From Thermovibrio sp. (GTDB lineage: Bacteria; Aquificota; Desulfurobacteriia; Desulfurobacteriales; Desulfurobacteriaceae): a DNA stretch of 64,000 nt. The stretch is taken from assembly GCA_003978105.1 (NCBI GenBank), contig QOAO01000011.1:12625-76624 (forward strand). Reading direction: 5' to 3'. The notes beneath the pieces were generated by a model that was given only the letters and a program-made list of their open reading frames with translations, was not told where the DNA came from and did no database searches. Shown one piece after another: positions 8,494-16,907 of the stretch (its first letter is position 1; each line of letters begins with the position of its first letter). Position numbers and translations under genes: made by a program.

Positions 8494-9092
8494 GGCTTCC
8501 TTCCAACTGCTAAGAATAGAGGATATTCTTTGTTGTTTCTGTGAAACACCTTGATAACTCTGTAATCAACAGGTTCAATTCCTGAAAGCTTCATGAATTT
8601 GAAAATTTCCTCCCTATCAAATCCAAAGTGGTAAACCCCTTCGTTACTACTGTGAAACGTTCCATCCTCCTTCTCAAGGTCTGAAATGGCTAAAAAACCT
8701 TTTGATTTAAGGTTGGAGGAAAACCAATGAAATAGACTTTTTAAATCCTTAACGTGGTGAACCGCCATGCTTGAAACGATTAGGTCGAACGGTTCTTCAA
8801 AATTTATATCTTCAAAGCTTCCCAAGACTGGCTTAACCTTTTTAATTCCAAGCTTCTCTATCTTTTCTATTAGTACATCAACCATTCCCTTGGAATTGTC
8901 GAGTGAAACAACTTCAGAAACGAAAGGTTCTAAGTAGAGGGTTAGTAATCCCGTACCTGCCCCAAAGTCCAAAACTCTCCACTCCTCTGACACTGGAAGA
9001 AGGGAGACAATTGCCTCTCCAATCCGTCTTGTCGTATCAATTCTTTCCGGTTTTAAGTCCCAAGTTTTAGCAGCCTCATCAAAAACGCTCAT
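8490..9092 (-). CDS. SAM-dependent class I methyltransferase
   Basis: A 200-residue Rossmann-fold methyltransferase. Motif I is VLDFGAGTGLLTLYL, followed by the acidic SLDNSKGM and the motif IV-like FDLIVSSMAVHHV. It resembles small UbiE/COQ5-like or trans-aconitate-type methyltransferases; the substrate cannot be told from sequence. The ATG is preceded by GGAGGAAC. It lies downstream of the glnA terminator, so it probably has its own promoter in the short gap or depends on read-through. Its 3' end meets lysA tail to tail. Confidence 0.75.
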   Translation of the reverse strand: MSVFDEAAKTWDLKPERIDTTRRIGEAIVSLLPVSEEWRVLDFGAGTGLLTLYLEPFVSEVVSLDNSKGMVDVLIEKIEKLGIKKVKPVLGSFEDINFEEPFDLIVSSMAVHHVKDLKSLFHWFSSNLKSKGFLAISDLEKEDGTFHSSNEGVYHFGFDREEIFKFMKLSGIEPVDYRVIKVFHRNNKEYPLFLAVGRKP

Positions 9093-9107
9093 CGTTCCTC
9101 CAAATAA

Positions 9108-9129
9108 AAAGCCCCCGTAAAGGGGGCTT
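9108..9129 (-). terminator. Rho-independent terminator of glnBA
   Basis: The inverted repeat AAGCCCCC-loop-GGGGGCTT is followed, on the minus strand, by TTTATTTGG. It lies about 20 bases after the glnA stop and just before the methyltransferase gene. Confidence 0.85.
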
Positions 9130-9150
9130 CCTAAGAATAGAGAAGTTTAA

Positions 9151-10569
9151 TTAAACGTCAAAGTAGAGTACAAACTCCATAGGTGTAGGTCTTAGTCTTA
9201 CAGGGTCAATCTCTTCCTTCCTCTTGTACTCAATGTAGTCCTCAATGAACTGCTCTGTCATTACGCCGCCCTTTGTGAGGAACTCGTAGTCCTTCTCAAG
9301 GGCATCAATTGCCTCTTCGAGTGAACCAGGAACTGTTGGAATATCCTTGAGCTCCTCAGGTGGAAGGTCGTAGAGGTTCTTATCAACAGGCTCTCCCGGA
9401 TGAATCTTATTTTCAATTCCGTCAAGACCAGCCATTAAAAGGGCTGTAAAGGCAAGGTATGGAGCTCCGGATGAGTCTGGGAACCTTACCTCAATTCTCT
9501 TTGCCTTTGATGAGGTAACAACGGGAACCCTTATTGCAGCAGACCTGTTCCTTGCAGAGTAACAGAGGTTAACAGGAGCCTCAAATCCTGGAACAAGCCT
9601 CTTGTAGGAGTTAACAGTTGGGTTTGTAAATGCACAGACGGCCTTTGCATGCTTAATGATTCCACCGATAAAGTAGAGAGCTGTCTCTGAAAGGCCGGCA
9701 TAGCTGTCACCGTGGAAGAGGTTCTCTCCGTTCTTCCAGATAGACATGTGTGTGTGCATACCGGTTCCGTTGTCTCCAAACAGAGGCTTAGGCATGAATG
9801 TTGCAGTTTTTCCGAACATCTTGGCAACGTTTTTAATAATGTACTTAACCCATTGAATGTTGTCTGCAGCTTCAACTAATGTTCCAAACCTTATGTCAAT
9901 CTCCCCTTGACCACCTGTTGCAACCTCATGATGGAGAGCCTCAACTACTAAACCGGCCTCCTCCATCTTCATTGCCATGATTTTCCTGATGTGGTCAAGT
10001 TGGTCGTTCGGAGGAACTGGGAAGTAACCTCCCTTGGGTTTAATCTTGTGGCCTAAGTTTGGATTTTCATCTGCTCCCGTTCTCCACCATCCTTCAACAG
10101 AATCAACCTCGAAGAAAGAGTAGTTCATTCCAGCATCGTACTTAACGTCATCAAAGATGAAGAACTCAGGTTCAGGACCACAGTAGACGGCATCTCCAAT
10201 TCCACTTGACTTGAGGTATTCAATAGCTTTCTTTGCAATGTTTCTCGGGTCCTTATGGTAAGGTTCTTTTGTAACTGGGTCTACTATGTCGGCAATAACA
10301 ACAAGGGTTGGAATCTCTGAAAGAGGGTCAACTGTTGCAGTTGTTGGGTCTAACTTAAACATCATGTCACTTGCGTTGATTGGCTGCCACTGCCTGATGG
10401 ATGAACCGTCAAAAAACAGTCCCTGTTCAAAGCTCTCCTCAGAAATTTCATGGGCAGGAAATGTAATGTGGTGCCAAGTTCCAAACATGTCTGTAAATCT
10501 GAGGTCAACAAACTTAATCCCCTCTTTCTGAATGAGCTCTACAACTTCCTTTGCATTTTGTGGTTTCAT
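9151..10569 (-). CDS. glnA: Type I glutamine synthetase
   Basis: ATP-dependent formation of glutamine from glutamate and ammonia, the main ammonium-assimilating step. Motifs include FDGSSIRQW, the metal/substrate motif GTGMHTHMS, and KPLFGDNG. NLYDLPPEE near the C-terminus contains the Tyr that is adenylylated in GSI-beta enzymes, so covalent control by an adenylyltransferase is likely. I start the protein at ATG 10569 (472 residues), which has a strong AAGGAGGAGC site; ten extra upstream codons in frame lack one. It follows glnB by 19 bases and is probably driven by the sigma-54 promoter upstream of glnB. Confidence 0.97.
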   Translation of the reverse strand: MKPQNAKEVVELIQKEGIKFVDLRFTDMFGTWHHITFPAHEISEESFEQGLFFDGSSIRQWQPINASDMMFKLDPTTATVDPLSEIPTLVVIADIVDPVTKEPYHKDPRNIAKKAIEYLKSSGIGDAVYCGPEPEFFIFDDVKYDAGMNYSFFEVDSVEGWWRTGADENPNLGHKIKPKGGYFPVPPNDQLDHIRKIMAMKMEEAGLVVEALHHEVATGGQGEIDIRFGTLVEAADNIQWVKYIIKNVAKMFGKTATFMPKPLFGDNGTGMHTHMSIWKNGENLFHGDSYAGLSETALYFIGGIIKHAKAVCAFTNPTVNSYKRLVPGFEAPVNLCYSARNRSAAIRVPVVTSSKAKRIEVRFPDSSGAPYLAFTALLMAGLDGIENKIHPGEPVDKNLYDLPPEELKDIPTVPGSLEEAIDALEKDYEFLTKGGVMTEQFIEDYIEYKRKEEIDPVRLRPTPMEFVLYFDV

Positions 10570-10588
10570 GTGCTCCTCCTTATCTATT

Positions 10589-10978
<390 letters not shown>

Positions 10979-11032
10979 TTAGAAAAGAGCCTAAGACAAC
11001 AAGCTTCCTTTTAGATATGACCAATTTTTGTT

Positions 11033-11449
11033 CTATTTACTATTTTCCCTGCCCAATTTTTGTGCACATCTTTTACAAAGGCCGTAAAACTTGTACTCTA
11101 TATCCTCAACAATGTAGCCTTTATCTTCTATCTTCTTACAGGTGTACCTACAGAGAGGAGTTTCTACATCCTCTATCCTTCCACACTCCCTACATACAAA
11201 GTGGTGGTGAAAGTCGGTTCTACCTTCAAAATGGGACTGTTTATCAACTATTATTTCCCTAACCTTTCCCTCTGAGGAGAGTTCCTTGAGAACTCTGTAA
11301 ACTGTACCTAAACTGATTGATGGAAGCTCCTTCTTTGCCCTCTCGTAAACCTTCTCTGCAGTTGGGTGGTCCTTAGAATCTAAAACAACCTGATAGATAA
11401 TAGCCTTTTGCTTCGTGTTCCTTCTTTTCCTTTCTTTAACTTTTTCCAA
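11033..11449 (-). CDS. perR: Fur-family regulator, PerR-like
   Basis: A 138-residue winged-helix metalloregulator. The DNA-recognition helix lies around SLGTVYRVLKELSSEG. Metal ligands are visible in HFEGRTDFHHHFVC. Two CxxC pairs (CREC and CKRC) form the structural zinc site typical of PerR and many Fur proteins. The start is TTG with a GGAGGAGC site. A near-perfect PerR-box-like palindrome lies 32-46 bases upstream, which favours peroxide-sensing PerR with autoregulation over Fur or Zur. That assignment is inference from the DNA site. It sits alone between the two nitrogen transcripts. Confidence 0.8.
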   Translation of the reverse strand: MEKVKERKRRNTKQKAIIYQVVLDSKDHPTAEKVYERAKKELPSISLGTVYRVLKELSSEGKVREIIVDKQSHFEGRTDFHHHFVCRECGRIEDVETPLCRYTCKKIEDKGYIVEDIEYKFYGLCKRCAQKLGRENSK

Positions 11450-11480
11450 AATGCTCCTCCTTACAGGTTTTAAGACTAAT

Positions 11481-11495
11481 TAATAATAATTATAA
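11481..11495 (-). promoter_or_regulatory. PerR-box-like operator
   Basis: The minus strand reads TTATAATTATTATTA, which agrees with the PerR box TTATAATNATTATAA at every position but the 14th. It lies 32 bases upstream of the TTG start of the PerR-like gene, in promoter position, as expected for autoregulation. Confidence 0.6.
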
Positions 11496-11507
11496 CTTTT
11501 AAGAAAG

Positions 11508-11529
11508 GAAAGCCCCTTAAGGGGCAAAG
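11508..11529 (-). terminator. Hairpin terminator after amtB
   Basis: The palindromic stem GCCCCTTAAGGGGC, read on the minus strand, is followed by TTTCCTTTCTT about 15 bases past the amtB stop. The stem is short and the T tract is interrupted, so termination may be partial. Confidence 0.6.
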
Positions 11530-11540
11530 GAGGAGCAAAT

Positions 11541-12764
11541 TTAAAACTTAATACGTTCCTCAGGATAAGCAGTAATGTGGTGGATTGAAAGGTCTGACCC
11601 TTGGAATTCCTCTTCCTCAGAAAGTCTAAGTCCAAATACGACTTTAAGAACTCCATAAAGAATGTACCCGGCAAGCAAACCGTAAGCTGTTGTAAGGAGA
11701 GCCCCAAAAATCTGTGAAATGAGAGAAACTCCGCCAACTCCCCATAAAATCTTCTGCCCGAAAATTCCAGCTGCAATTCCTCCCCAGAGTCCGTTTAAAC
11801 CGTGTAACGGAACAACCCCTAAAACATCATCAATCTTTAACTTTTCCTGCTCGTATACAAAGGCTTTCACAAAAATCCAAGCTGCGACTAAACCTATCAC
11901 AAAAGCTCCAACCGGATTAACTATGTCTGAACCCGCACATATAGCAACGAGCCCTGCGAGAGCTCCGTTGTGAATAAATCCCGGGTCGTTCTTTCCAAAG
12001 AGAACTCCCCCTATAATTCCACCTGCAGTTGCCATGAGGGAGTTAACGGCAACCAAACCAGAAATTTCCTCAATGTTCTGTGAGCTCATAACGTTAAAAC
12101 CAAACCAGCCTATGATGAGAATCCAGCTACCTAAGGCTAAAAACGGAATATTACTTATGGGAATAGGCCTCGATTTTCCCCTAACGTACCTTCCCATTCG
12201 GGAACCCAAAAGAAGAATTGCAGGAAGAGCAATAACTCCACCTAAGCCGTGAACTACCATTGAACCTGCAAAGTCGTGGATGGGTGCACCAAAAGTGTGC
12301 TTCACCCAACTTTGAAACTCCGGAGAGAATCTCTCACCCCAGATGAGAGCCTCAAATAGAGGATAAACAACTCCTGCAAGGAAAAAGCCTGCAGTGATGT
12401 AGGACTTAAACTTCATCCTCTCGGCAACACCTCCTGAAACAATTGCAGAAATACAGGCAGCGAACATTAAAAGAAAGAAAAACCTTACAAGCTCTAATCC
12501 TTGAGTTGGAAGATAATCTGTAACGGGCTTTAAGAGAAAAACCTTGTGTGCAATCGGATAACCTATCAAAAAGTAGGCAACTGTAGCTACACTTGCATCA
12601 ACGATAATCTTTACGAGTGCATTAACTTGATTTTTCCTCCTAACGGTTCCGGCCTCCAAAAAGGCAAATCCAGCGTGCATACCCAAAATCATCACCGCAC
12701 CAATGAGTAGATAGAGGACGTTGAGGGATTGGACAAGGTGGGAAAGCCCCTGTTCTGCTAACAT
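11541..12764 (-). CDS. amtB: Ammonium transporter
   Basis: Inner-membrane Amt/Mep/Rh channel of 407 residues with about eleven transmembrane helices. The pore twin histidines are visible in HDFAGSMVVHGLGG and VVPLHGLNGLWGG. MHAGFAFLEAG at the N-terminus is part of the ammonium recruitment region. The C-terminal tail is the part that contacts PII in homologues. There is no cleaved signal peptide of the E. coli kind: the protein starts close to helix 1. GGAGG precedes the ATG. The gene has its own sigma-54-type promoter, so it should be induced with glnBA under nitrogen limitation. Confidence 0.95.
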   Translation of the reverse strand: MLAEQGLSHLVQSLNVLYLLIGAVMILGMHAGFAFLEAGTVRRKNQVNALVKIIVDASVATVAYFLIGYPIAHKVFLLKPVTDYLPTQGLELVRFFFLLMFAACISAIVSGGVAERMKFKSYITAGFFLAGVVYPLFEALIWGERFSPEFQSWVKHTFGAPIHDFAGSMVVHGLGGVIALPAILLLGSRMGRYVRGKSRPIPISNIPFLALGSWILIIGWFGFNVMSSQNIEEISGLVAVNSLMATAGGIIGGVLFGKNDPGFIHNGALAGLVAICAGSDIVNPVGAFVIGLVAAWIFVKAFVYEQEKLKIDDVLGVVPLHGLNGLWGGIAAGIFGQKILWGVGGVSLISQIFGALLTTAYGLLAGYILYGVLKVVFGLRLSEEEEFQGSDLSIHHITAYPEERIKF

Positions 12765-12800
12765 TCTAAAACCTCCTTATAGAATTTTTAAATTCAATAA

Positions 12801-12817
12801 AGCAACAAGCATGCCAA
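12801..12817 (-). promoter_or_regulatory. Sigma-54 (-24/-12) promoter of amtB
   Basis: The minus strand reads TTGGCAT-GCTTG-TTGCT, an excellent match to the RpoN consensus TGGCAYG-N4-TTGCW with exact spacing. It lies about 37 bases upstream of the amtB ATG, placing the start site near 12790. Confidence 0.8.
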
Positions 12818-12886
12818 AATTTCAAAGGAAACTGAGGGAGATTTGATATCATTTTTAACATAAATTCCTGCATTTGGAGACCAAAG

Positions 12887-14557
12887 ATGAGGAAATTTGC
12901 CCTTTTAATACCCGTTCTACTATCCTCCTGTGGAATTGGAAGCCTCAATCCCTTTAAAAAGGAACAACCTGTATACACGCCTTACACTCCAAAGAGTGAA
13001 AGCCAAACAGTTAAATCTGGGAAAAGAGGAATTGAAAATGTAGTTTTCTACATGAAGAGGTACTTTTCTCCCCTTAAGGGGGAAATTGTTCTAAACAGTT
13101 ACGATGGATTTATCATAGACCTTGGAAGTAAGGATGGTGTCTCTGTAGGGGATAGGTTTATCTCTGAAAGTGGCGCGGTTTTAAAGGTTAAAGAAGTCAA
13201 GAAGAACTACTCAATTGCACTTCCTACACTGGGGAATCCTTTAGTAGGAGAGAGTGTTCAAAAGATTATCTTTAATAAAATTGCCTACATAGACTTTACA
13301 AGGGAAAAAGGAAGGGAGCTCTACAGAAAACTGAAAGAGAATGTTAAAAACTTAAACCTTGCCCCCTATGAGGAAGGTGAAAAACTTAAGAGAATTTACC
13401 GTCTCAGGTATCCAAGCGACTTTAAGAGGAGAGTTCCTGTAGATAAACTAACAGGTTACGATGCCTACTTAGTTGTTTCAAGGGAGGGTGTCGCACTCTA
13501 CGACACGACAAAACACTTGATTAAGTTTTTCCCTTGGGAGGGAGCTCCACAAACCTCCATTTTGGTCGCCATAGGTTCAGATTACACAGTTGTTTACGAC
13601 TTTAAGGGACATGGAACAAGTTTGTTTGCCTTCAGTCCAGAAGGTCAGGTTGAATCAGAAATAGTTTCATTAAAGGAAAACAGTATTTTACTCTTCAAAC
13701 CAACACCTTACGGAGTCAAACTTGTTAAGAAGTTTAAAAATCCCTTTAGGGGCTCATACCTGTTCCACACGTGTCCCGTTCAGATTAAGGGAGAAAAGCT
13801 TTTTATAGTTGATGGGTTCTATCAGGACAGTAAGAGCGTATCCTCGGGAGTGTTTAAATTTGTAAACGGAAAACTTGAGGAGGTAGCATCATCGAATTTC
13901 ATTCTCTCGTGCTTTGATACAAACGGTGATGGGATTAACGATTCGATATTCGGACAGAATGTGAGCTCCGAAAGTGACAAGTTCTTCGGAAGGAACGTTT
14001 ACAGAATGAAACTTGAAAACGGGAAAATTAAGAAGGGAAGTAAGATAAAGGTTCCTAAGGGATTTCAGGTGACAAGTGCTCAAATGTTTAAGACTGGGGG
14101 TAAGGAGTACTTTGCCTACTACGACCTCAACTACTTCTTCAACGTATCCGACGGGGAAAAGGTTCTCTGGCGTTCGCCCATTCGGATTGGGGCATCCCCC
14201 AACTCAATATACTGGTACGAGGAGGACAACTTAGTCAGCTACTACATAACACCAAAGCCAAAACCGATTGATATTGACGGAGACGGAAATCAGGAGGTTC
14301 TCTTCTCTCAAAACAAAAATGCGGTTCCGGGACTGCTCAGAAACATCTATACATTTGACGGTGGAAGGATTCTCCTCCTCTACAGAAGTGGAAACTCCTT
14401 TGACTGGGAGGAGGCGACAAATCCGATTTATAAAATGGGAGGAATTGAGGAGTTTGATTACCTTCCAGACCAGGACATCTTTGTAGCCATATTTACAAAG
14501 GTTAACATTTTAACGAATCCAAAATCGAAGTTACTGTTTATTAAACCTAAGATTTAG
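12887..14557 (+). CDS. Putative lipoprotein with FG-GAP/VCBS-like repeats
   Basis: A 556-residue exported protein of unknown role. The N-terminus is a short lipoprotein signal with lipobox LSSC (Cys15), so it is likely anchored to a membrane. Acidic calcium-type loops DTNGDGIND (near 343) and DIDGDGNQE (near 464) are typical of FG-GAP/VCBS beta-propeller blades, and the rest is beta-rich. A segment near residues 60-120 (LNSYDGFIIDLGSKDGVSVGDRF) resembles the small barrel found in outer-membrane and flagellar-assembly lipoproteins. It is divergent from amtB and 7 bases from the downstream phosphorylase gene. It may be a surface or secretin-associated protein, but I do not recognise the family. 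Confidence 0.72.
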   Translation: MRKFALLIPVLLSSCGIGSLNPFKKEQPVYTPYTPKSESQTVKSGKRGIENVVFYMKRYFSPLKGEIVLNSYDGFIIDLGSKDGVSVGDRFISESGAVLKVKEVKKNYSIALPTLGNPLVGESVQKIIFNKIAYIDFTREKGRELYRKLKENVKNLNLAPYEEGEKLKRIYRLRYPSDFKRRVPVDKLTGYDAYLVVSREGVALYDTTKHLIKFFPWEGAPQTSILVAIGSDYTVVYDFKGHGTSLFAFSPEGQVESEIVSLKENSILLFKPTPYGVKLVKKFKNPFRGSYLFHTCPVQIKGEKLFIVDGFYQDSKSVSSGVFKFVNGKLEEVASSNFILSCFDTNGDGINDSIFGQNVSSESDKFFGRNVYRMKLENGKIKKGSKIKVPKGFQVTSAQMFKTGGKEYFAYYDLNYFFNVSDGEKVLWRSPIRIGASPNSIYWYEEDNLVSYYITPKPKPIDIDGDGNQEVLFSQNKNAVPGLLRNIYTFDGGRILLLYRSGNSFDWEEATNPIYKMGGIEEFDYLPDQDIFVAIFTKVNILTNPKSKLLFIKPKI

Positions 14558-14564
14558 GAGCTCC

Positions 14565-15353
14565 ATGAAGGCGGCAGAGAAAGTCTTTGAGTTAACCGGG
14601 ATTTCAAAGTTTGATTTTGCCGTTGTAGGTGGTTCTGGGATTAATTTGGGGAGAGCTCTATTTGAAATTCCCTACTCAGAGATTCCCGGAATGCCAATTC
14701 CGAAGGTTCCCGGCCATAAAGGTATCTTAAAGGTTTACAGTTTAAATGGAAGAAATGTTCTATTCTTTGAGGGAAGGTTTCACTACTACGAGGGAAGGAG
14801 CGATGGGGAAATTAGGTTTATTCCGGAGCTCTGCCAAAGGTTAGGGGTAGAGGTTTTCATACCAACGTGTGCCTCTGGGGCAGTTTCAAGGAAGGCAGTT
14901 TCTGCTGAAATCGGGGTTATCTACGACCACATAAACCTACTTGGAAGAAATCCTCTTGTAGGACTCATAGGAGATTTTGGCAGTAAGGTTTTTGTCAATG
15001 GAAAGGAGTTTTATGATAAAGAGTTGGTTGATGAATTTTTAAAAAAGGGACTTGAGCTTGGAGTTGGTGTAACTCCCGTTGTCCTTGCATCGATGCTTGG
15101 TCCAAACTACGAAACCTTTTCCGAAATAAGGATGCTTGAGGTAATAGGGGCGGACTGCGTAAGTATGTCGACAGTTCCAGAAGTTATAACAGCCAAATTT
15201 TTGGGAATGAAGGTTGTAGGATTGACCGTAATTACAAACGATACGTTAAAAAGGGAGGCCAACCACGAAGAGGTCTTAAAGTTGTCAAATGAGAGGAGTA
15301 AAAAGTTGAAGCTCCTTATAAAGGAAACTTTATCCTCTTTAAATTACCCCTAA
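14565..15353 (+). CDS. punA: Purine nucleoside phosphorylase (trimeric, PNP/MTAP family)
   Basis: Phosphorolysis of purine nucleosides to free base and ribose 1-phosphate. GRFHYYEG, the long GPNYETFSEIRML, MSTVPEVITA and ITNDT are the PNP/MTAP signatures. The Asn in ITNDT marks 6-oxopurine enzymes (inosine, guanosine); methylthioadenosine phosphorylases have Asp there. Its ATG follows GGAGCTCC, only 7 bases from the lipoprotein stop, so cotranscription is likely. It overlaps the convergent archaemetzincin gene by 15 bases. Length (262) is normal. Confidence 0.85.
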   Translation: MKAAEKVFELTGISKFDFAVVGGSGINLGRALFEIPYSEIPGMPIPKVPGHKGILKVYSLNGRNVLFFEGRFHYYEGRSDGEIRFIPELCQRLGVEVFIPTCASGAVSRKAVSAEIGVIYDHINLLGRNPLVGLIGDFGSKVFVNGKEFYDKELVDEFLKKGLELGVGVTPVVLASMLGPNYETFSEIRMLEVIGADCVSMSTVPEVITAKFLGMKVVGLTVITNDTLKREANHEEVLKLSNERSKKLKLLIKETLSSLNYP

Positions 15354-15860
15354 TCTTTCCATTGAAGCTCTTAGTTTTTCACTGCAAATCTGGCAGAAAT
15401 CCTCACCTTTAAAGTCTGTATCAGACAATGAGTTTGAAAAGTGCATTACACACCTTGGATTTGGACAGTGTTCTAAACCAAATACGTGTCCCATTTCGTG
15501 GGTAATCTCCTTTCTGACCCTTGATAGAAACGACTCCTCATCGTCCGAAATCAACCTTGCGTACGAGACAATACACCCCCTGAAGGGGTAGGCGACTCCA
15601 AAGACAAAGTTTAAGCCGTCAGAGTAGAGGTCGTAGGAAGTTAATCCTAAGGCAAAGAGGGAGCTCTCCGACTTTAAGTTGAGAATGTTTGAAAGTTGAA
15701 CTTCTGCAAGTAGTTGATTGAACCTTTCTCCCCTTTCATCTGGAGGAATCGTACCCTCAAACTCAGGCTCTAAGTGAAACTTCTCCTTCAGTACCCCTTC
15801 CGTTTCCTCCTCAACTACATGAAGTGAAACCCCAACGGTGAATATAGAACACCTTTTCAT
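15339..15860 (-). CDS. amzA: Archaemetzincin-family zinc metalloprotease
   Basis: A 173-residue metalloprotease. The active site HEMGHVFGLEHC has the three zinc-binding His and catalytic Glu of metzincins. It is followed by CVMHF (Met turn region) and CQIC, giving the four-Cys second zinc site unique to archaemetzincins. No signal peptide is seen, so it is probably cytosolic. Its substrate is unknown in any organism I know of. Its ATG overlaps the hslO stop by one base, so the protease is translationally coupled to the redox chaperone Hsp33. Confidence 0.9.
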   Translation of the reverse strand: MKRCSIFTVGVSLHVVEEETEGVLKEKFHLEPEFEGTIPPDERGERFNQLLAEVQLSNILNLKSESSLFALGLTSYDLYSDGLNFVFGVAYPFRGCIVSYARLISDDEESFLSRVRKEITHEMGHVFGLEHCPNPRCVMHFSNSLSDTDFKGEDFCQICSEKLRASMERLGVI

Positions 15861-16840
15861 CAGTTAGTCCCCTTTTCCTTCTCCTTTAAAATTTCATCTA
15901 TCTCCTCAGGAGAGAAGAAGTATTCCTCACCGCAGAAGTTACACCTTATCGAAACGCCCCCTTCCTTCTTTAGACTTTCAAGCTCCTCCTTCGGCATTGC
16001 AAAAAGACTCCTGCCTGCAACCTCCTTTGAACACTTACACTTAAAGGAGAGCTCCTTAAGGGCTAAAAGTTCTGTTGTAAACCCGTTAAATATCATCTCT
16101 GCAATGTCCTCTGGCCTCTTTCCCTCCTTAATTAGGGAGCTTACAGGTGGTAAGCTCTTAACGTTCTTCTCCAACTTATCGATTGCCCTTTCAGAGGCTC
16201 CAGGTAACGGTTGGGCCAAAAATCCCCCAGCTGCTTCAACCTTTCCAGTTTCCCCTACCAAAACACCAATTCCGACGGCAGATGGAATCTGTTCAGACTT
16301 TAATAGGTAGTAAGCTATGTCCTGAGCTATTTCACCTGAAACTATAGGGACCGAACTCTCGTAGGGCGTCCCAAATCCCAAATCCTTAACAACGGTTAAG
16401 ATACCCTTACCTACGGCTTTAGCTATATCGAACTTTTTTCTACCATTTTCCACTTTTGTAAATGTGGGAACATCGGGGTTTTGAACAAATCCCCTAACCT
16501 CCCCCTTAGCATTGGCCTCTGCAACAACAAGCCCTATAGGGCCATCTCCCTCTATTCTCAGTAAAACTCTCTGCTCGGTCCCGTGCTTTAAAAGTGAGGT
16601 TAGAAGGAGAGCTCCTGTTAAAGCCCTTCCTAAAACAGCGGTTGCAATGGGAGATAGCTTATGCCTCAACCTTGCTATTTCACACAGGTTTGTTGTCCTT
16701 ACAACAAAAGCCCTTAGAGCATCCTCCCTTGTAACTGTAATTACACCGTAATCTCTATCCTGAAAGTAGTTTCTTAAGTCCCTCTTTACATCGTTTGTCA
16801 GCTCTTTTAAAAACTCCTTTCTTGAACCTAAATTTCTCAT
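15860..16840 (-). CDS. hslO: Hsp33 redox-regulated chaperone
   Basis: Cytosolic holdase activated by oxidation and heat. The C-terminal redox switch is CKC near residue 270 and CNFC near 304, the CxC-X(27-32)-CxxC zinc site. The N-terminal body contains AVLGRALTGALLLTSLLK and RIEGDGPIGLVVAEA, typical of the family. The protein has 326 residues, slightly longer than E. coli Hsp33 because of an N-terminal extension. GGAGGAG precedes the ATG. It is divergent from the EAL gene and heads the hslO-amzA pair. Confidence 0.95.
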   Translation of the reverse strand: MRNLGSRKEFLKELTNDVKRDLRNYFQDRDYGVITVTREDALRAFVVRTTNLCEIARLRHKLSPIATAVLGRALTGALLLTSLLKHGTEQRVLLRIEGDGPIGLVVAEANAKGEVRGFVQNPDVPTFTKVENGRKKFDIAKAVGKGILTVVKDLGFGTPYESSVPIVSGEIAQDIAYYLLKSEQIPSAVGIGVLVGETGKVEAAGGFLAQPLPGASERAIDKLEKNVKSLPPVSSLIKEGKRPEDIAEMIFNGFTTELLALKELSFKCKCSKEVAGRSLFAMPKEELESLKKEGGVSIRCNFCGEEYFFSPEEIDEILKEKEKGTN

Positions 16841-16872
16841 ATCTCCTCCAGAATTTTGTAACTATAAATTTA

Positions 16873-16881
16873 TGATATACT
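16873..16881 (+). promoter_or_regulatory. Extended -10 promoter of the EAL gene
   Basis: TGATATACT is a TGn-extended -10 element; TTGTAA at 16856 is too close to be an ideal -35. The start site would be near 16888, with an AAGGTG/AAGGGG ribosome site before the ATG at 16908. Confidence 0.45.
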
Positions 16882-16907
16882 CAAAAGAAAGGTGATTAAG
16901 GGGAAAA

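Noticed and set aside
9531..9875. 114-codon minus-strand frame within glnA
   Set aside because: Same strand but wrong frame inside a highly conserved glutamine synthetase region.
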